A stretch of DNA of 59,209 bases from Bacteroides sp. (GCA_014802175.1 JAAVCU010000017.1:43594-102802); one strand, 5' to 3'; shown: positions 10,448-20,988, counted from the first letter of the stretch. A program made the numbers and translations. Notes: a model not told the origin generated them from the letters alone.

Positions 10448-11791
10448 ATGTTTGAGAATTTATCGGAGCGCCTTGAGCGGTCGTTTAAGATATTGAAAGG
10501 AGAGGGAAAGATCACGGAGATAAACGTGGCTGAAACCCTCAAGGATGTGCGTAGAGCTCTGCTCGATGCCGACGTTAACTACAAGGTGGCTAAATCTTTC
10601 ACCGACACGGTCAAGAAGAAAGCCATGGGTCAGAACGTAATCAACGCCTTGAAGCCTAAAGAGCTTATGGTGAAGATCGTTCACGACGAACTCACCGAGA
10701 TGATGGGTGGTCAGGAAGCTCCGCTCAACATCGAAGGTCGTCCGGCAGTAATCCTCATGTCGGGTCTTCAGGGTGCAGGTAAAACCACATTCGCCGGTAA
10801 ACTCGCCCGCAAACTCAAATCGGCAAAAGGTAAACGTCCGTTGCTCGTCGGAGCCGACGTATATCGTCCGGCAGCACGTGAGCAGTTGCGTGTGCTTGCC
10901 GAAAGCATTGATGTTCCCGTTTATACTGAGGAAGATAGCAAAGACCCCGTTCAGATCGCCTTGAACGCAATTGAATATGCGAAATCCAACAGTCATGATC
11001 TCGTGATTGTCGACACCGCCGGACGTCTGGCAGTCGATGAAGAGATGATGGATGAGATCGAGCGTATCAAGAAAGCCATCAATCCGCAGGAGACCCTGTT
11101 TGTGGTAGACTCCATGACCGGACAGGATGCTGTCAACACCGCCAAGACATTCAACGATCGTCTGGACTTCGACGGCGTTGTCCTCACCAAACTCGATGGT
11201 GACACCCGTGGTGGTGCGGCGCTTTCGATCCGCGCCGTAGTCGACAAACCGATCAAATATGTCGGAACAGGTGAGAAACTCGAAGATATTCAGGAATTCA
11301 ATCCCGAAGGTATGGCCAACCGTATCCTCGGCATGGGTGATATCGTCGAACTTGCCAAACGTGCGCAGGAGATCTACGACCAGAAGGAGGCTGAGCGCAT
11401 CCAGGAGAAGATCAAGAAAAACAAATTTGACTTCGACGACTTCCTGAAGCAGATCGAGAATATAAAGAAGATGGGTAACATCAAGGATCTTGCAGCCATG
11501 ATACCCGGAGTGGGTAAGGCGATCAAGGATCTTGATATAGACAACTCTGCATTCAAGGGAATCGAGGCCATCATTCACTCCATGACTCCATACGAGCGTC
11601 AGAATCCGGAGGTGATCAAAGGCACACGCCGTCAGCGCATCGCCAAAGGATCGGGCACAACCTTGCAGGATGTAAACAAACTCCTCAAGCAATTCGAGGA
11701 CACCCGTAAGATGATGAAGATGGCAACCTCCGTCAAGAATCCCATGAAGATGATGCGCCAGATGCGCGGCGGAGGCGGATTCCGCAGATAA
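10448..11791 (+). CDS. ffh: Signal recognition particle GTPase (SRP54)
   Basis: A 447-residue Ffh protein that binds SRP RNA and nascent signal sequences and delivers ribosomes to FtsY. The N domain (residues 1-95) is followed by the G domain with G1 GLQGAGKTT (about 105-113), DTAGR, TKLDGDTRGG and GTGEKLEDIQEF. The Met-rich M domain includes TRRQRIAKGSGT and ends in MKMMRQMRGGGGFRR. All elements are intact. A strong bidirectional terminator follows 16 bases after the stop. A good SRP RNA gene is not recognised in the window. Confidence 0.97.
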   Translation: MFENLSERLERSFKILKGEGKITEINVAETLKDVRRALLDADVNYKVAKSFTDTVKKKAMGQNVINALKPKELMVKIVHDELTEMMGGQEAPLNIEGRPAVILMSGLQGAGKTTFAGKLARKLKSAKGKRPLLVGADVYRPAAREQLRVLAESIDVPVYTEEDSKDPVQIALNAIEYAKSNSHDLVIVDTAGRLAVDEEMMDEIERIKKAINPQETLFVVDSMTGQDAVNTAKTFNDRLDFDGVVLTKLDGDTRGGAALSIRAVVDKPIKYVGTGEKLEDIQEFNPEGMANRILGMGDIVELAKRAQEIYDQKEAERIQEKIKKNKFDFDDFLKQIENIKKMGNIKDLAAMIPGVGKAIKDLDIDNSAFKGIEAIIHSMTPYERQNPEVIKGTRRQRIAKGSGTTLQDVNKLLKQFEDTRKMMKMATSVKNPMKMMRQMRGGGGFRR

Positions 11792-11807
11792 ATGGCTGAT
11801 TAAATAA

Positions 11808-11848
11808 AAATAAATAAGGGTAAGCGTTGAGCTTACCCTTATTTATTT
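11808..11848. terminator. Bidirectional terminator between ffh and the GH127 gene
   Basis: A perfect 18-bp stem (AAATAAATAAGGGTAAGC and its complement) with a 5-nt loop GTTGA. The A-rich and T-rich stem ends let it serve both the rightward ffh and the leftward glycosidase gene. Confidence 0.9.
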
Positions 11849-11888
11849 CCGGTATTTCGGGGCAGTTATCGCATAACTGCCCCTTCGG

Positions 11889-13946
11889 TTATTCGGCTTT
11901 TGGGAAAGCGGAGATTCTCAATCTTGCGGCACCCATCGGCACGAGTTTAAGCGTAGTTTCCGTAGTGGCGCGCGGAGCGTATTTTGTGGGGAGGAGATCA
12001 GTCATTCCTGTCTCATCGTAACCCCAAGAGGGAACCTGCACACCAGTGGCCGTGAATTCAAACGGCACATTCTCCAGGGTGAAGGGGAAGTTGTCGGCAG
12101 GCCATTCCTTTTTTCTGACACTGAAACCGGCAGGTTTATTATCCTTGTCAAGTTTCAGAGCATAGTTCCAGTCAGAGTTCGGTTTAAGAACGTAGCAGGG
12201 CCAGAGCGATGCATCCACACCTTCCTGCCAATGAGAGTCGTCCTGATTGAAATTGGGGTCGCGGCTGTCGTGTTGCTCAAAATTCTCATCAATAGCCAGC
12301 GAGAGGGTGAGGGGACCATAGTTAACCGATACGCTGCCCTTGTTTTGCTGCCAGGTGTCGACTGTCATCTCCATCGGGAAAGTGAGTTCAACTTTGTCTC
12401 CATCTTTCCATACACGGTTCAGACTAACATATTTACCGGCTGAATTGTCAGCAGCGGCAGCCTCGCCGTTAACTTTTACAGTAGCATTCTTTGCCCAGGC
12501 AGGGATGCGGAGATAAAGAGGGAACTCAACATTGCTATCGGCGTTGAGTGTTATTGTCACTGTCTCATCGAAGGGGTAGTTGGTGGTCTGAGTCAGTTTC
12601 ACTATCTTGCCGTCAGCACCGGCCTTGGCCGTTGTCTCGTTTGCGGCATACAGCATAGTGGCAAGACCGCCGTCGGCAGTAGCCATCACGAGGTGCTCCG
12701 CATAATATGGCCATCCCATGCCATGGTTATGCTGGCAGCATCGGCTGCTGAACGGACTCATCGAAAGCATTCCGCGGAGGTTGTTGTCGATGCTCGGGCC
12801 GTGTAGTTTCTCATCGCTGATAGCCATATTAGGGGAGGTGATATAGCGCAAAGCCTTCATATCGGGAGTGAGCGCGGACGGATAAGTATTGATTGCCACC
12901 TTCTCGCAGTGGTCAGCCCAGAACGGGTCGCCCGTGATTCCCATCAATATCTCATCGCTTGCCATCTGCTCCACCACCGCGCAGGTCTCCGCACCCTGAC
13001 GCGGGTCGAAATATCCGGTGCGTGCATTCTCATCCGCACCATACATGCCGCCGGGCACCTGACCGTAATGCTCACGCATTGTGTTGAAAGCATTGTAAGT
13101 GGCAGCGAGCATCTCCGGATTCTTCGAATACATATAATATGTGGCGGGTTCGCGGAAACCCTGAGCAACGTTAACACCATGCCAGTTGGGCAGGTCATTC
13201 TTCATAGTCCAATTTGAGGTGTTGCGGTGAAGTTTATCCATAAGCGGAAGCAGAGATTCATCGCCCGTACGGTTGTATAGCCACATCACGCTCCAGAGAT
13301 TATCTCCACCTCGTTTCTCCTGCCATAGACCTTTGAGGAACTGCGTATCTGGCACATTCATCTCCCATTTAAAATAATTTGTCATAGTCGGGAGAACACG
13401 CTCATCGCCCGAATGCTCGTAGTAAGTCTGGAGAGCCCAGAGCATAACCATCTGAGCCCAAAGCTCAGGATTGCCATTCTCGTAGTTGCGAGGTCCGAGG
13501 AAACCATCCTCCTTAAGGTTGGAAAGCACGGCATCGAACCATACCTGAGCCTCCTTCTTCATCTCCTCGTCATCGAGAATGTAAGCAAGGCTGCTATATC
13601 CGCGCAGCCAGTAGGGAACCTCCTCCCAGCCGTGGTCGCCGCCATCCGACAACCATTGGTTATTATTCTTGTCAAGCCAATCGCTCACCGTGCCGAGCTT
13701 GCCGTTAAGACCCTCTTTCTGTCGAAGGAGATATTCCCGGAGCCAACCCTTGGGTTGCACAGCCCCAACAGGCAGCTTCACCAACGGGGCTTCCACGAGC
13801 GGAGCGCGGAAACCGGTGTAGTTTGTGGAAGTGCCCGTTGCGGGTTTGTCGACCACTGTAGCGTTAGTCTGAGCTTGCACGGAGAACATTCCTGCAGCCG
13901 CAAGCAGAGTTGCGGCAAAAGTTTTGCAATACATATTGTTAATCAT
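11889..13946 (-). CDS. GH127-type (DUF1680) glycoside hydrolase, beta-L-arabinofuranosidase family
   Basis: A 685-residue secreted protein with a Sec signal peptide (cleavage likely after VQA near residue 25). It has the DUF1680/GH127 (alpha/alpha)6 barrel and C-terminal beta domains. The zinc-thiolate site known from HypBA1 is recognisable as ETC (Glu320 and Cys322) and SRCCQHNHG (Cys403-Cys404, with Cys403 in the position of the nucleophile). Substrate specificity cannot be read; relatives in GH127, GH142 and GH146 differ. A jelly-roll protein gene lies 28 bases upstream on the same strand, suggesting a two-gene operon acting on a plant or bacterial glycan in the periplasm or at the surface. 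Confidence 0.85.
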   Translation of the reverse strand: MINNMYCKTFAATLLAAAGMFSVQAQTNATVVDKPATGTSTNYTGFRAPLVEAPLVKLPVGAVQPKGWLREYLLRQKEGLNGKLGTVSDWLDKNNNQWLSDGGDHGWEEVPYWLRGYSSLAYILDDEEMKKEAQVWFDAVLSNLKEDGFLGPRNYENGNPELWAQMVMLWALQTYYEHSGDERVLPTMTNYFKWEMNVPDTQFLKGLWQEKRGGDNLWSVMWLYNRTGDESLLPLMDKLHRNTSNWTMKNDLPNWHGVNVAQGFREPATYYMYSKNPEMLAATYNAFNTMREHYGQVPGGMYGADENARTGYFDPRQGAETCAVVEQMASDEILMGITGDPFWADHCEKVAINTYPSALTPDMKALRYITSPNMAISDEKLHGPSIDNNLRGMLSMSPFSSRCCQHNHGMGWPYYAEHLVMATADGGLATMLYAANETTAKAGADGKIVKLTQTTNYPFDETVTITLNADSNVEFPLYLRIPAWAKNATVKVNGEAAAADNSAGKYVSLNRVWKDGDKVELTFPMEMTVDTWQQNKGSVSVNYGPLTLSLAIDENFEQHDSRDPNFNQDDSHWQEGVDASLWPCYVLKPNSDWNYALKLDKDNKPAGFSVRKKEWPADNFPFTLENVPFEFTATGVQVPSWGYDETGMTDLLPTKYAPRATTETTLKLVPMGAARLRISAFPKAE

Positions 13947-13974
13947 ATAGTTGCTATATTGTTATTTTTATCAC

Positions 13975-15288
13975 TTACTTAAGTATTTTTTTGCCATTCC
14001 GGATATATATGCCACTCTTAAGAGCGTCGAGTGAAGTGCCGAGATATTGTCCGTGGAGGTTATATATCCGGTTGTCGGTGGGCTTGCAGAATTCCTCTGC
14101 ATTATCCACGCCTGAAGTGGATCCTGAATTGTTATAAGGAGATTCGATAAAAAGACCAAAGTCTACATGACCTCCTCCGCCCCCTTGTTTTAACGAAACG
14201 GCAAGTACGTTATCACCCTCTACAAGAAGATCCTTCTCTGAGCCGGAAAGAATTTTCTTTGCATAGTTATTGTCATTCCAGCCTGACGCATTCCAGAATC
14301 TCGATCCGTTGAGATAAGCGATCGGCTCCTCGTCGTAGCTGCAGGAGAAAGTTAGCTCAGAGTCATTTATAATAGCTATGTCGGCAGCGTCAAGAGTGAA
14401 ATGTCGTCTGATAAGGATCGGGCGCAACTGGCTCGCCCACTCAGTTGTGAAAAACATGTTATTATCATTGCTGAACGGACCTACACCTTGAATCCAATCA
14501 TTCTCATTCTCCTCAACACCATACCATTCCGCATTCTCAGCATCGCTGAAATCGGAGTTGTAGTTCAGGAAATAATATGCGCAGGGCCATGCGCCATCCT
14601 CGAGGGTAGGCAGGAACGAACGCTTTACACTCATATCCGCTTCATAAAGACCGCAGTCTGCAAACGCTCCACCCCAATTCTGATGAACATGGACTGCAAG
14701 CAGATTTTCGGAACCGTCTGTCTTTATAAGATCCTTCTGCTCATCGGTCAGAAGCACATACTCTTCGTTGTTCCAGCCATCATCAGCGGTGTGAACCAGC
14801 ACACCATTGATATACCACTCCGATGGCGCATCGTCATGACCGCAGGCAAGATATATACCTCCCGATGGGAAATCGGTTTCATCTACAGTGAAAGTGCGTC
14901 GCATATAGATCTCTCCCATTACTTCGGGGAGCGACCAGCGGTAGGACTTTTTCCCGAGATAATACTCATCCGAACTGAAGGGGGCAGTCTGAGTGCTCCA
15001 GGAACCGGACGCCACCTCCTCCGGCTTATATTCAATGGAGAACCATTCGTTTCCGGCTTTATCGGCGGAAGGTGTGGCAAGAATCTTGTTGTGATTTGCT
15101 GAGTTATAATTGTCTCCATTAAACACCCACACCAGCGCTTTATATGGAGCGTCCGGTGTATACTGCGAAGATGGCAGGATCACTTTCTTGGCATTGAAAG
15201 CATAGTGAATCTCCGCTTCTGTGGCATTGGCTGTTGTTGAAAAGAGGAAACTTGCGGCAATACCAAATAACACGAAACTTTTATTCAT
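13975..15288 (-). CDS. Secreted protein with two jelly-roll (GH2-like sugar-binding) domains
   Basis: A 437-residue exported protein. The start at 15288 (MNKSFVLFGI) gives a normal signal peptide ending near ANA; the open frame extends further upstream but lacks signal-like sequence. Two similar galactose-binding-like modules are seen: one with YMRRTFTVDETDF, WYINGVLVH and ENLLAVHVHQN, and one with IRRHFTLDAADI, IAYLNGSRFW and DNVLAVSLKQGG. The end (IYNLHGQYLGTS, then SGIYIRNGKKILK) resembles the short C-terminal sorting-like tail common in Prevotella and Muribaculaceae. No catalytic residues are seen, so binding to carbohydrate as partner of the downstream GH127 enzyme is an inference. Confidence 0.7.
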   Translation of the reverse strand: MNKSFVLFGIAASFLFSTTANATEAEIHYAFNAKKVILPSSQYTPDAPYKALVWVFNGDNYNSANHNKILATPSADKAGNEWFSIEYKPEEVASGSWSTQTAPFSSDEYYLGKKSYRWSLPEVMGEIYMRRTFTVDETDFPSGGIYLACGHDDAPSEWYINGVLVHTADDGWNNEEYVLLTDEQKDLIKTDGSENLLAVHVHQNWGGAFADCGLYEADMSVKRSFLPTLEDGAWPCAYYFLNYNSDFSDAENAEWYGVEENENDWIQGVGPFSNDNNMFFTTEWASQLRPILIRRHFTLDAADIAIINDSELTFSCSYDEEPIAYLNGSRFWNASGWNDNNYAKKILSGSEKDLLVEGDNVLAVSLKQGGGGGHVDFGLFIESPYNNSGSTSGVDNAEEFCKPTDNRIYNLHGQYLGTSLDALKSGIYIRNGKKILK

Positions 15289-15374
15289 AATAATTATTGA
15301 TATTAGGATTTGTCGGTTAACAATAAAGTCGTTTAAGCAATCTCTATGAGTGACAACAATCATTGAGATTGCTA

Positions 15375-15382
15375 CAAAATTA
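15375..15382 (-). promoter_or_regulatory. Putative -7 box (TAATTTTG) for the jelly-roll/GH127 operon
   Basis: TAATTTTG on the minus strand, about 85 bases before the chosen start at 15288. The surrounding 297-base divergent gap shows no other recognisable feature except the opposite -7 box at 15533-15540. Confidence 0.4.
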
Positions 15383-15532
15383 TCTGTTTTTGATTCATCA
15401 GAACGCCAAATATTATTCAATATTAGCCAAAATGGATTCATAAAGTTTTAGTTTATGCTGGGAGAATGTTTCCAATAGGACGATTCTTGATTAAAATAGC
15501 GTCAAATGGGTGTATGAATAAAAAATAATATG

Positions 15533-15540
15533 TATATTTG
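15533..15540 (+). promoter_or_regulatory. Putative -7 box (TATATTTG) for the giant T9SS protein gene
   Basis: TATATTTG fits TAnnTTTG and lies 45 bases upstream of the ATG at 15586, in an AT-rich tract. Confidence 0.55.
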
Positions 15541-15585
15541 CAATGTAAAATGCGAATAATAAAACACAATTAAATAATATCAATT

Positions 15586-18500
15586 ATGCAACACGAACAA
15601 CTTAACTGTTTCCTGAAGCGGCTATCGTTGCTTGTATTGACATTGTTGTCGTCCTGGATTGCTCGGGCGGCGGATGTCGGCGAGGCATACGCAATTCTTG
15701 CTTTCAGCGAAAATGAACCACGTAAGAATAACCACGTGGTTAGTTTTAATTATCTCGGAGACGAGGATGCTGCCTACACCTCAGTGGTGACTTTCAGCAC
15801 AACCTCTACAGCCGGTGCCTTCTCCACAGATGCCTATTATATCGCTACTTCGCGTATGAATGGCACAACGGAAGTGCCGGCTGATCTTGTGAAGATGGAT
15901 CTTGATAAAGCAACCTATTCTACTGTCGGTGAACTTAAAGGATTCAGTTATCTGATCAGTGACCTCACATTCGATCACTCCACAAATACGATGTACGGCG
16001 TGTCGAAGATAAGTGACTCGCAGTCGATATTGTTTACGGTAGATCTCGCTACTGCTGCCACGAAGCAGCTGGCTACCCTCGATCGCAGATTCTATACGCT
16101 TGCTGTCTCTATGGATGGTCAGCTCTATGGCATCAGTGCGGCGGGTGAGTTTTGCAAGATCAATAAGTTGAACGGAGAAGTCACCGTTGTGAGAAACACC
16201 GGATATCTCCCTGTCAACTTCCAGACTATGACGTTCAATCATCTTACAGGTAAGATATATTGGGCGGCAGGAGTCCGTAAATTCAGTGATTCCGGTTTAG
16301 TGGTGATGGATGTCTCCACATTGATTGAGATTGATCCTGCTACTGGTAATACCGTTGAATGCAAATCTCTTGTTGATGCGCAGCTTGCCGGTCTTTATAT
16401 CCCGGGTGCAGCTGCAGCCTCCGGTGCTCCGGCTTCCGTTTCGGATCTTAAACTGACTCCCGGTGAGAATGGTGCTGATTCCGCAATCTTGAGCTGGGTG
16501 AATCCTTCAAAAACATTCGGTGGCGAAATCCTGAAGACTATCTCTGCCGTGAAGATTTATAGAGATGACGAGGAGATTGCATCTGTAGCCGGAGAAACCG
16601 GTAAGTTGCAGTCTTATACCGATAATATTATCAATGAAGGCTTAGGCTCAAATCATGTCTATAAAATTTTCGCGGTCAACGCGCAGGGAGATGGTGCTCC
16701 GGCGGTGATTTCCGGATTTATCGGTAAAGATGTCCCGGCAGCTGTGACTAATTTAAATGTAACCCGTCTATCTCCCGCTTCCGCACGCATATCATGGGAT
16801 GCTTCGGAAGGAAGTGAACATGGCGGCTGGACCGACCCGGCTGTAACCTACACTGTTATCCGAAACCCCGGAAACGTGGAGGTGGCCACCAATATCACGG
16901 AAACTGAATTTGAGCAGGAACCGATAGATGTTTCCGCTGCTTATACATTCACCGTAGTGGCAAACAACAGTTGTGGCTCGTCGGCTTCCGCGGTGTCAGA
17001 GGCGATTACGCTCGGACCGAAGTGGGGCATGCCTTTCAAAGCTGAGTTCGACGAGGAGGAACTGGCGCAGTGGACTGTGTTCGATGCAAATGAAGATTCC
17101 AATTCCTGGACTTATTCAAATCTTTCATGGGCGAAAGCATCAGGCGCTTATTTCACCACCGCCAATAATGACGGCGATGATTGGCTTGTAAGCCGTGAAA
17201 TGGAGTTTGATTCCAATGCCACATATAAATATAAGTTCCGTTATATTACTTCTCCGGCGCATAATGCCGAGTTGGTGGTGCTGAAAGGTAACGATCCCGC
17301 ATCAGGAGTTGTTGCTCTCTCCGCTATTGAATTCCCGAGTTGCTGGGAGCCGAAAGAGGTGGAGGGAACATTCAAAATCGAAGAGGGTGGCGACTATTAC
17401 CTTGCCATTCATGAGATCACTCCGAAAGGGAATTCCTATCTTCTTATCGACAGACTCGAGATTGAAAAACTTGTGGATCATAACTTGCAGGCATCATCGC
17501 TTAACGGTAACGCCGCACCGATCGTAGGCCATGCTTACAATTATACCGCCACTGTTGTTAACCGTGGTTCGGAGGATGCAACCGGTTTCACTGTAACATT
17601 GTCCGACAATCTTGGCAATAAATTGACAACCGCTCTTTATTCCGAAACATTGGCTTCCGGAGAGTCCGCTGATGTGCCGTTGTCGGTAGATTTCACCGAA
17701 GAGATGGCAGCAATTACCTCTCTCTCTGCTAAGGTGGAGTGGGCAGCCGATGAGATCGCGAGTGATAACGAAACCGCTCCCTTGGAGATTACCGTAATGC
17801 CGATCGGTACACCCGAAGAGCTCCGCATCGGCACACAGAAATCTACATCCTACTATCAGCCTATCAACCTTTATTCCGGTAAATACAGTGCTACACTCGA
17901 TATTTATGGCGCTTCGGAGATTGGTATAAAGGCAGGTCGTATCACCGGTTTGCGTTACACCTACAATTCCAGCTACTCTTCACCGAAAGGGGTGGGTATA
18001 AAAGTGTATCTCGCAAATACCGATCGCACCAAGGCCAACGATGGTTGGATACCCGAGGAGGAGATGACGCTTGTTTATGACGGTCAGGTTGATATGGCAA
18101 GCGGCAGCAATATGACCCTTGCTCTTGATTTCGACCAGTCGTTTGACTATGACGGACGTAACCTTGCTGTGCTTGTCACAACCAATCTTGACAATGCGGG
18201 AGCTACGTATTATTCGGGTGTTTACTTCCCTTATTACGACAGCCCGCTTGAGGGAAACAAGGCTTACTGCTATCCGAAGGGTTATTCCGTGACAAATCCG
18301 TTTGACTTCACACAGGAGGGAACCTCACGCTATTCAAGTGTAGTAACTCTCATGGTTCAGTCCGGCGGTTCGGCAATTTACGGTGTTGTTACTGATGCTG
18401 AAGGAAATCCGGCTGCGGATGTGAAAGTTTCAGTAGAGGAGGTTCATGCTGTTGCCAACTCTGACGAAAACGGTGTGTTCAAATTTGATTTCATCCCTAA

Positions 18501-20988
18501 CGGTGTCTACACTCTCACAGCCGAGAAATTCGGTTATGAGCCCGAACGCAAGGAGAATGTGGAGGTGGCCGATGCTGATGTGGATCTGACATTCTCGCTT
18601 GAGAAAATTCCGGTATATAACATAAGCGGTAAGGTTGTAGACCCGGTTGGAAACACAATAGCAGGTGCGGAGATTGCACTCGAAGGTTATACTCCTTTGA
18701 AGACCACTACAGATGAGAATGGAGCATTCTCATTCGCAGAGGTGGTAAGCAAGCCGACGACTCTGTTTGTGAAGGCTCCGTGGTACACAGCTGCGACTGC
18801 CTCTTCCGATCTTAATGAGGATTGGGCAACCGGTAACATCGAATTAGGCTACGCCCATTATTCACCGTCTGCCCCCGCAGTGGAAGCTGCTGATAACGGT
18901 ATGGCATTAAAATGGAATGGACCGGACAAGATGACCACCCTGCGCTATGACAGCGGTGAAATTTATGGTCAGTTTGGATTTGAGGCAACTATTGGCACAA
19001 TCGTTGTAGGTAATGTATTCCGCACACCTATGGAGCTTCATAATGTGAGCTGGATGACTACAATAGCAGGCGGACCGCACAACACCATGAATCTTTACAT
19101 CTACGACCTCGACGAGGAGGGCAATCCGAATGGAAAAATCCTCTACAGCGAGCGTGCGATTGCAAATGTAGATGGCGAATGGCTTGAGCATGAGCTTACA
19201 GAGGCGGTGTCTGCACCGAACGGTTGCCTTGTAGCTCTTAATTATCCCGGCTTCCACGGCATAGCAATCGATAATTCATCAAGAAGCTATCCGGTAGTGG
19301 AGAAGACCGTGGCGTATTCTGTAGACTATAATAATGGAGAGTTTTCTTATGTGGATGCTGAGACAGTAGGTGGCAACTTGCTCATTCGTGCGGAGGGTTA
19401 TCTCTATCCGGCAGAGAACGATCCTGTGACAACAGTTGGTGAGGCGCGTGGTGAACTTCCTGCATTTCAGGCGTACAAAGTTATGCGTTCGGATAACGGA
19501 GGAGAATGGAAAGAACTTTCCGCCAAAACTGAGGGCACAGAGTTCGTAGACGCTGAATGGAATGCACTCCCCGTTGGTAGCTATCAGTACGCAGTGGCTT
19601 CTGTATATCCTGATGGATCCGTTTCTGACAATGCCCTTTCCTGCTATCTGTTTAAGAATATGGAGGCTGATATCAAGCTCCAACTTTCCACTAATTCACA
19701 TTCAGGAAAGGCCGATGGCGCATCTGTGAATATCATTGGATCAAATGGTGATGTCTACAGTAGCGTGGTTGGTGCGGAAGGATACGTAGAATTCAACGAT
19801 ATCTTCCGTCAGGCTTATCAGTTGACTGTAGCTCTTCCCGGTTACACAGAAATCGAAAAGACTCTGAATCTTTCAGGAGAAGAGAAATCGTTTACTTACG
19901 ACCTTGTATTGGAAGAGATTATAGCTACTCCCGTCAATATTGAGTTTGATGGTGATGAAGAGAAGGGTTACAACCTGACATGGAACGAGTCGGGAGAGAT
20001 TGTCGATGGCTTTGAAGAGCATGAACCCTTCACAGTGGCATCGCCCGGCGAGATTGGCTGGCAGTATGTCGATGGCGACGGCGCGCGTACATTTGCAGAG
20101 TCTGACTTCCGCTTCCCTGGAATCACTCAGCCAATGTCTATGATGGCTTTCTTCCCGAAACTTACAGAACCTTCGATCTACGACGCACGTTCCGCTTCAC
20201 GTCCGCATACCGGCGATGCAGAACTCGCATGTTTTGCCGGATACACCGGTAGCGATGACTGGTTTATCTCACCTCGTCTCAACTATCACAGTGACTTCAC
20301 ATTCTCTTTCTGGGCACGTGGATATTCACAGACTTACGGAGAGATTATCCAGGTAGGTTACTCCACAACCACTCCGGATCCGGAGGCATTCAAATGGCTC
20401 AGCGAAATAATTGATGTGCCTAAACAGGTATGGACTGAGTATTCTTACACCGTTCCGGCAAACGCCAAGTATGTGACAGTGCATGTTCTTTCTCCCGATG
20501 GATTCATCCTCTTTATGGATGATGTCAAGATTTCATCTGGAAAGGGATTTGATCTCAATACTGCTGTTACCGGACCTGAGGTTGAGTACGAGATCCTTCT
20601 TGACGGTAAGACAATCATGAACACCGAGGAAACGGAATTGCATCTTGATCCGGTCGGAGCCGGCACACATACATTGGGCATCCGTTCGGTATATGCTTCC
20701 GGCAACTCAGATGTGGCTGAGATCAACTTCGGAGAATCCGGTGTTGAGGAGATATTGAAATCCGATAAGATCACGGTGTCGCCCAACCCTGCGGTAGACT
20801 ACACTGTAGTCAGCACTGAATTTGACAAGGCAGTGCTCTATACTCTCTCCGGTCAGATGATAGCCACCTATGACGGTGTAAACTCCGACAAGGTAATCAG
20901 ACTTGATAATGTAACATCCGGTCTCTACCTGCTGACAATCAAAACTACCGACGGCCGTCAGGCCTCTGTCAAGCTGACTGTGAAATAA
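15586..20988 (+). CDS. Giant multidomain type IX secretion cargo protein
   Basis: An 1,800-residue surface or secreted protein. It has a Sec signal peptide (cleavage near ARA, residue 28) and a repeat-containing beta-propeller-like region (about 30-280). Two fibronectin type III-like modules follow (about 285-480), then a choice-of-anchor-J/MAM-like jelly roll (about 485-640), a CARDB-like module (about 645-745), and two carboxypeptidase-regulatory-like modules (about 935-1070, starting IYGVVTDAEGNPAADVKV and YNISGKVVDPVGNTIAGAEI). A second jelly roll lies near 1480-1650. The last 70 residues form a T9SS type A sorting domain (VSPNPAVDYTV, LYTLSGQMI, LDNVTSGLYLLTIK). No catalytic signature is visible, so it is probably an adhesin or substrate-binding surface protein. 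It is transcribed away from the GH127 operon and converges on fecR. Domain limits are approximate. Confidence 0.85.
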   Translation: MQHEQLNCFLKRLSLLVLTLLSSWIARAADVGEAYAILAFSENEPRKNNHVVSFNYLGDEDAAYTSVVTFSTTSTAGAFSTDAYYIATSRMNGTTEVPADLVKMDLDKATYSTVGELKGFSYLISDLTFDHSTNTMYGVSKISDSQSILFTVDLATAATKQLATLDRRFYTLAVSMDGQLYGISAAGEFCKINKLNGEVTVVRNTGYLPVNFQTMTFNHLTGKIYWAAGVRKFSDSGLVVMDVSTLIEIDPATGNTVECKSLVDAQLAGLYIPGAAAASGAPASVSDLKLTPGENGADSAILSWVNPSKTFGGEILKTISAVKIYRDDEEIASVAGETGKLQSYTDNIINEGLGSNHVYKIFAVNAQGDGAPAVISGFIGKDVPAAVTNLNVTRLSPASARISWDASEGSEHGGWTDPAVTYTVIRNPGNVEVATNITETEFEQEPIDVSAAYTFTVVANNSCGSSASAVSEAITLGPKWGMPFKAEFDEEELAQWTVFDANEDSNSWTYSNLSWAKASGAYFTTANNDGDDWLVSREMEFDSNATYKYKFRYITSPAHNAELVVLKGNDPASGVVALSAIEFPSCWEPKEVEGTFKIEEGGDYYLAIHEITPKGNSYLLIDRLEIEKLVDHNLQASSLNGNAAPIVGHAYNYTATVVNRGSEDATGFTVTLSDNLGNKLTTALYSETLASGESADVPLSVDFTEEMAAITSLSAKVEWAADEIASDNETAPLEITVMPIGTPEELRIGTQKSTSYYQPINLYSGKYSATLDIYGASEIGIKAGRITGLRYTYNSSYSSPKGVGIKVYLANTDRTKANDGWIPEEEMTLVYDGQVDMASGSNMTLALDFDQSFDYDGRNLAVLVTTNLDNAGATYYSGVYFPYYDSPLEGNKAYCYPKGYSVTNPFDFTQEGTSRYSSVVTLMVQSGGSAIYGVVTDAEGNPAADVKVSVEEVHAVANSDENGVFKFDFIPNGVYTLTAEKFGYEPERKENVEVADADVDLTFSLEKIPVYNISGKVVDPVGNTIAGAEIALEGYTPLKTTTDENGAFSFAEVVSKPTTLFVKAPWYTAATASSDLNEDWATGNIELGYAHYSPSAPAVEAADNGMALKWNGPDKMTTLRYDSGEIYGQFGFEATIGTIVVGNVFRTPMELHNVSWMTTIAGGPHNTMNLYIYDLDEEGNPNGKILYSERAIANVDGEWLEHELTEAVSAPNGCLVALNYPGFHGIAIDNSSRSYPVVEKTVAYSVDYNNGEFSYVDAETVGGNLLIRAEGYLYPAENDPVTTVGEARGELPAFQAYKVMRSDNGGEWKELSAKTEGTEFVDAEWNALPVGSYQYAVASVYPDGSVSDNALSCYLFKNMEADIKLQLSTNSHSGKADGASVNIIGSNGDVYSSVVGAEGYVEFNDIFRQAYQLTVALPGYTEIEKTLNLSGEEKSFTYDLVLEEIIATPVNIEFDGDEEKGYNLTWNESGEIVDGFEEHEPFTVASPGEIGWQYVDGDGARTFAESDFRFPGITQPMSMMAFFPKLTEPSIYDARSASRPHTGDAELACFAGYTGSDDWFISPRLNYHSDFTFSFWARGYSQTYGEIIQVGYSTTTPDPEAFKWLSEIIDVPKQVWTEYSYTVPANAKYVTVHVLSPDGFILFMDDVKISSGKGFDLNTAVTGPEVEYEILLDGKTIMNTEETELHLDPVGAGTHTLGIRSVYASGNSDVAEINFGESGVEEILKSDKITVSPNPAVDYTVVSTEFDKAVLYTLSGQMIATYDGVNSDKVIRLDNVTSGLYLLTIKTTDGRQASVKLTVK

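Noticed and set aside
10460-11692. 410-codon open frame antisense to ffh
   Set aside because: It is the shadow of a highly biased, conserved gene on the plus strand; its product has no recognisable domain, signal or start region.
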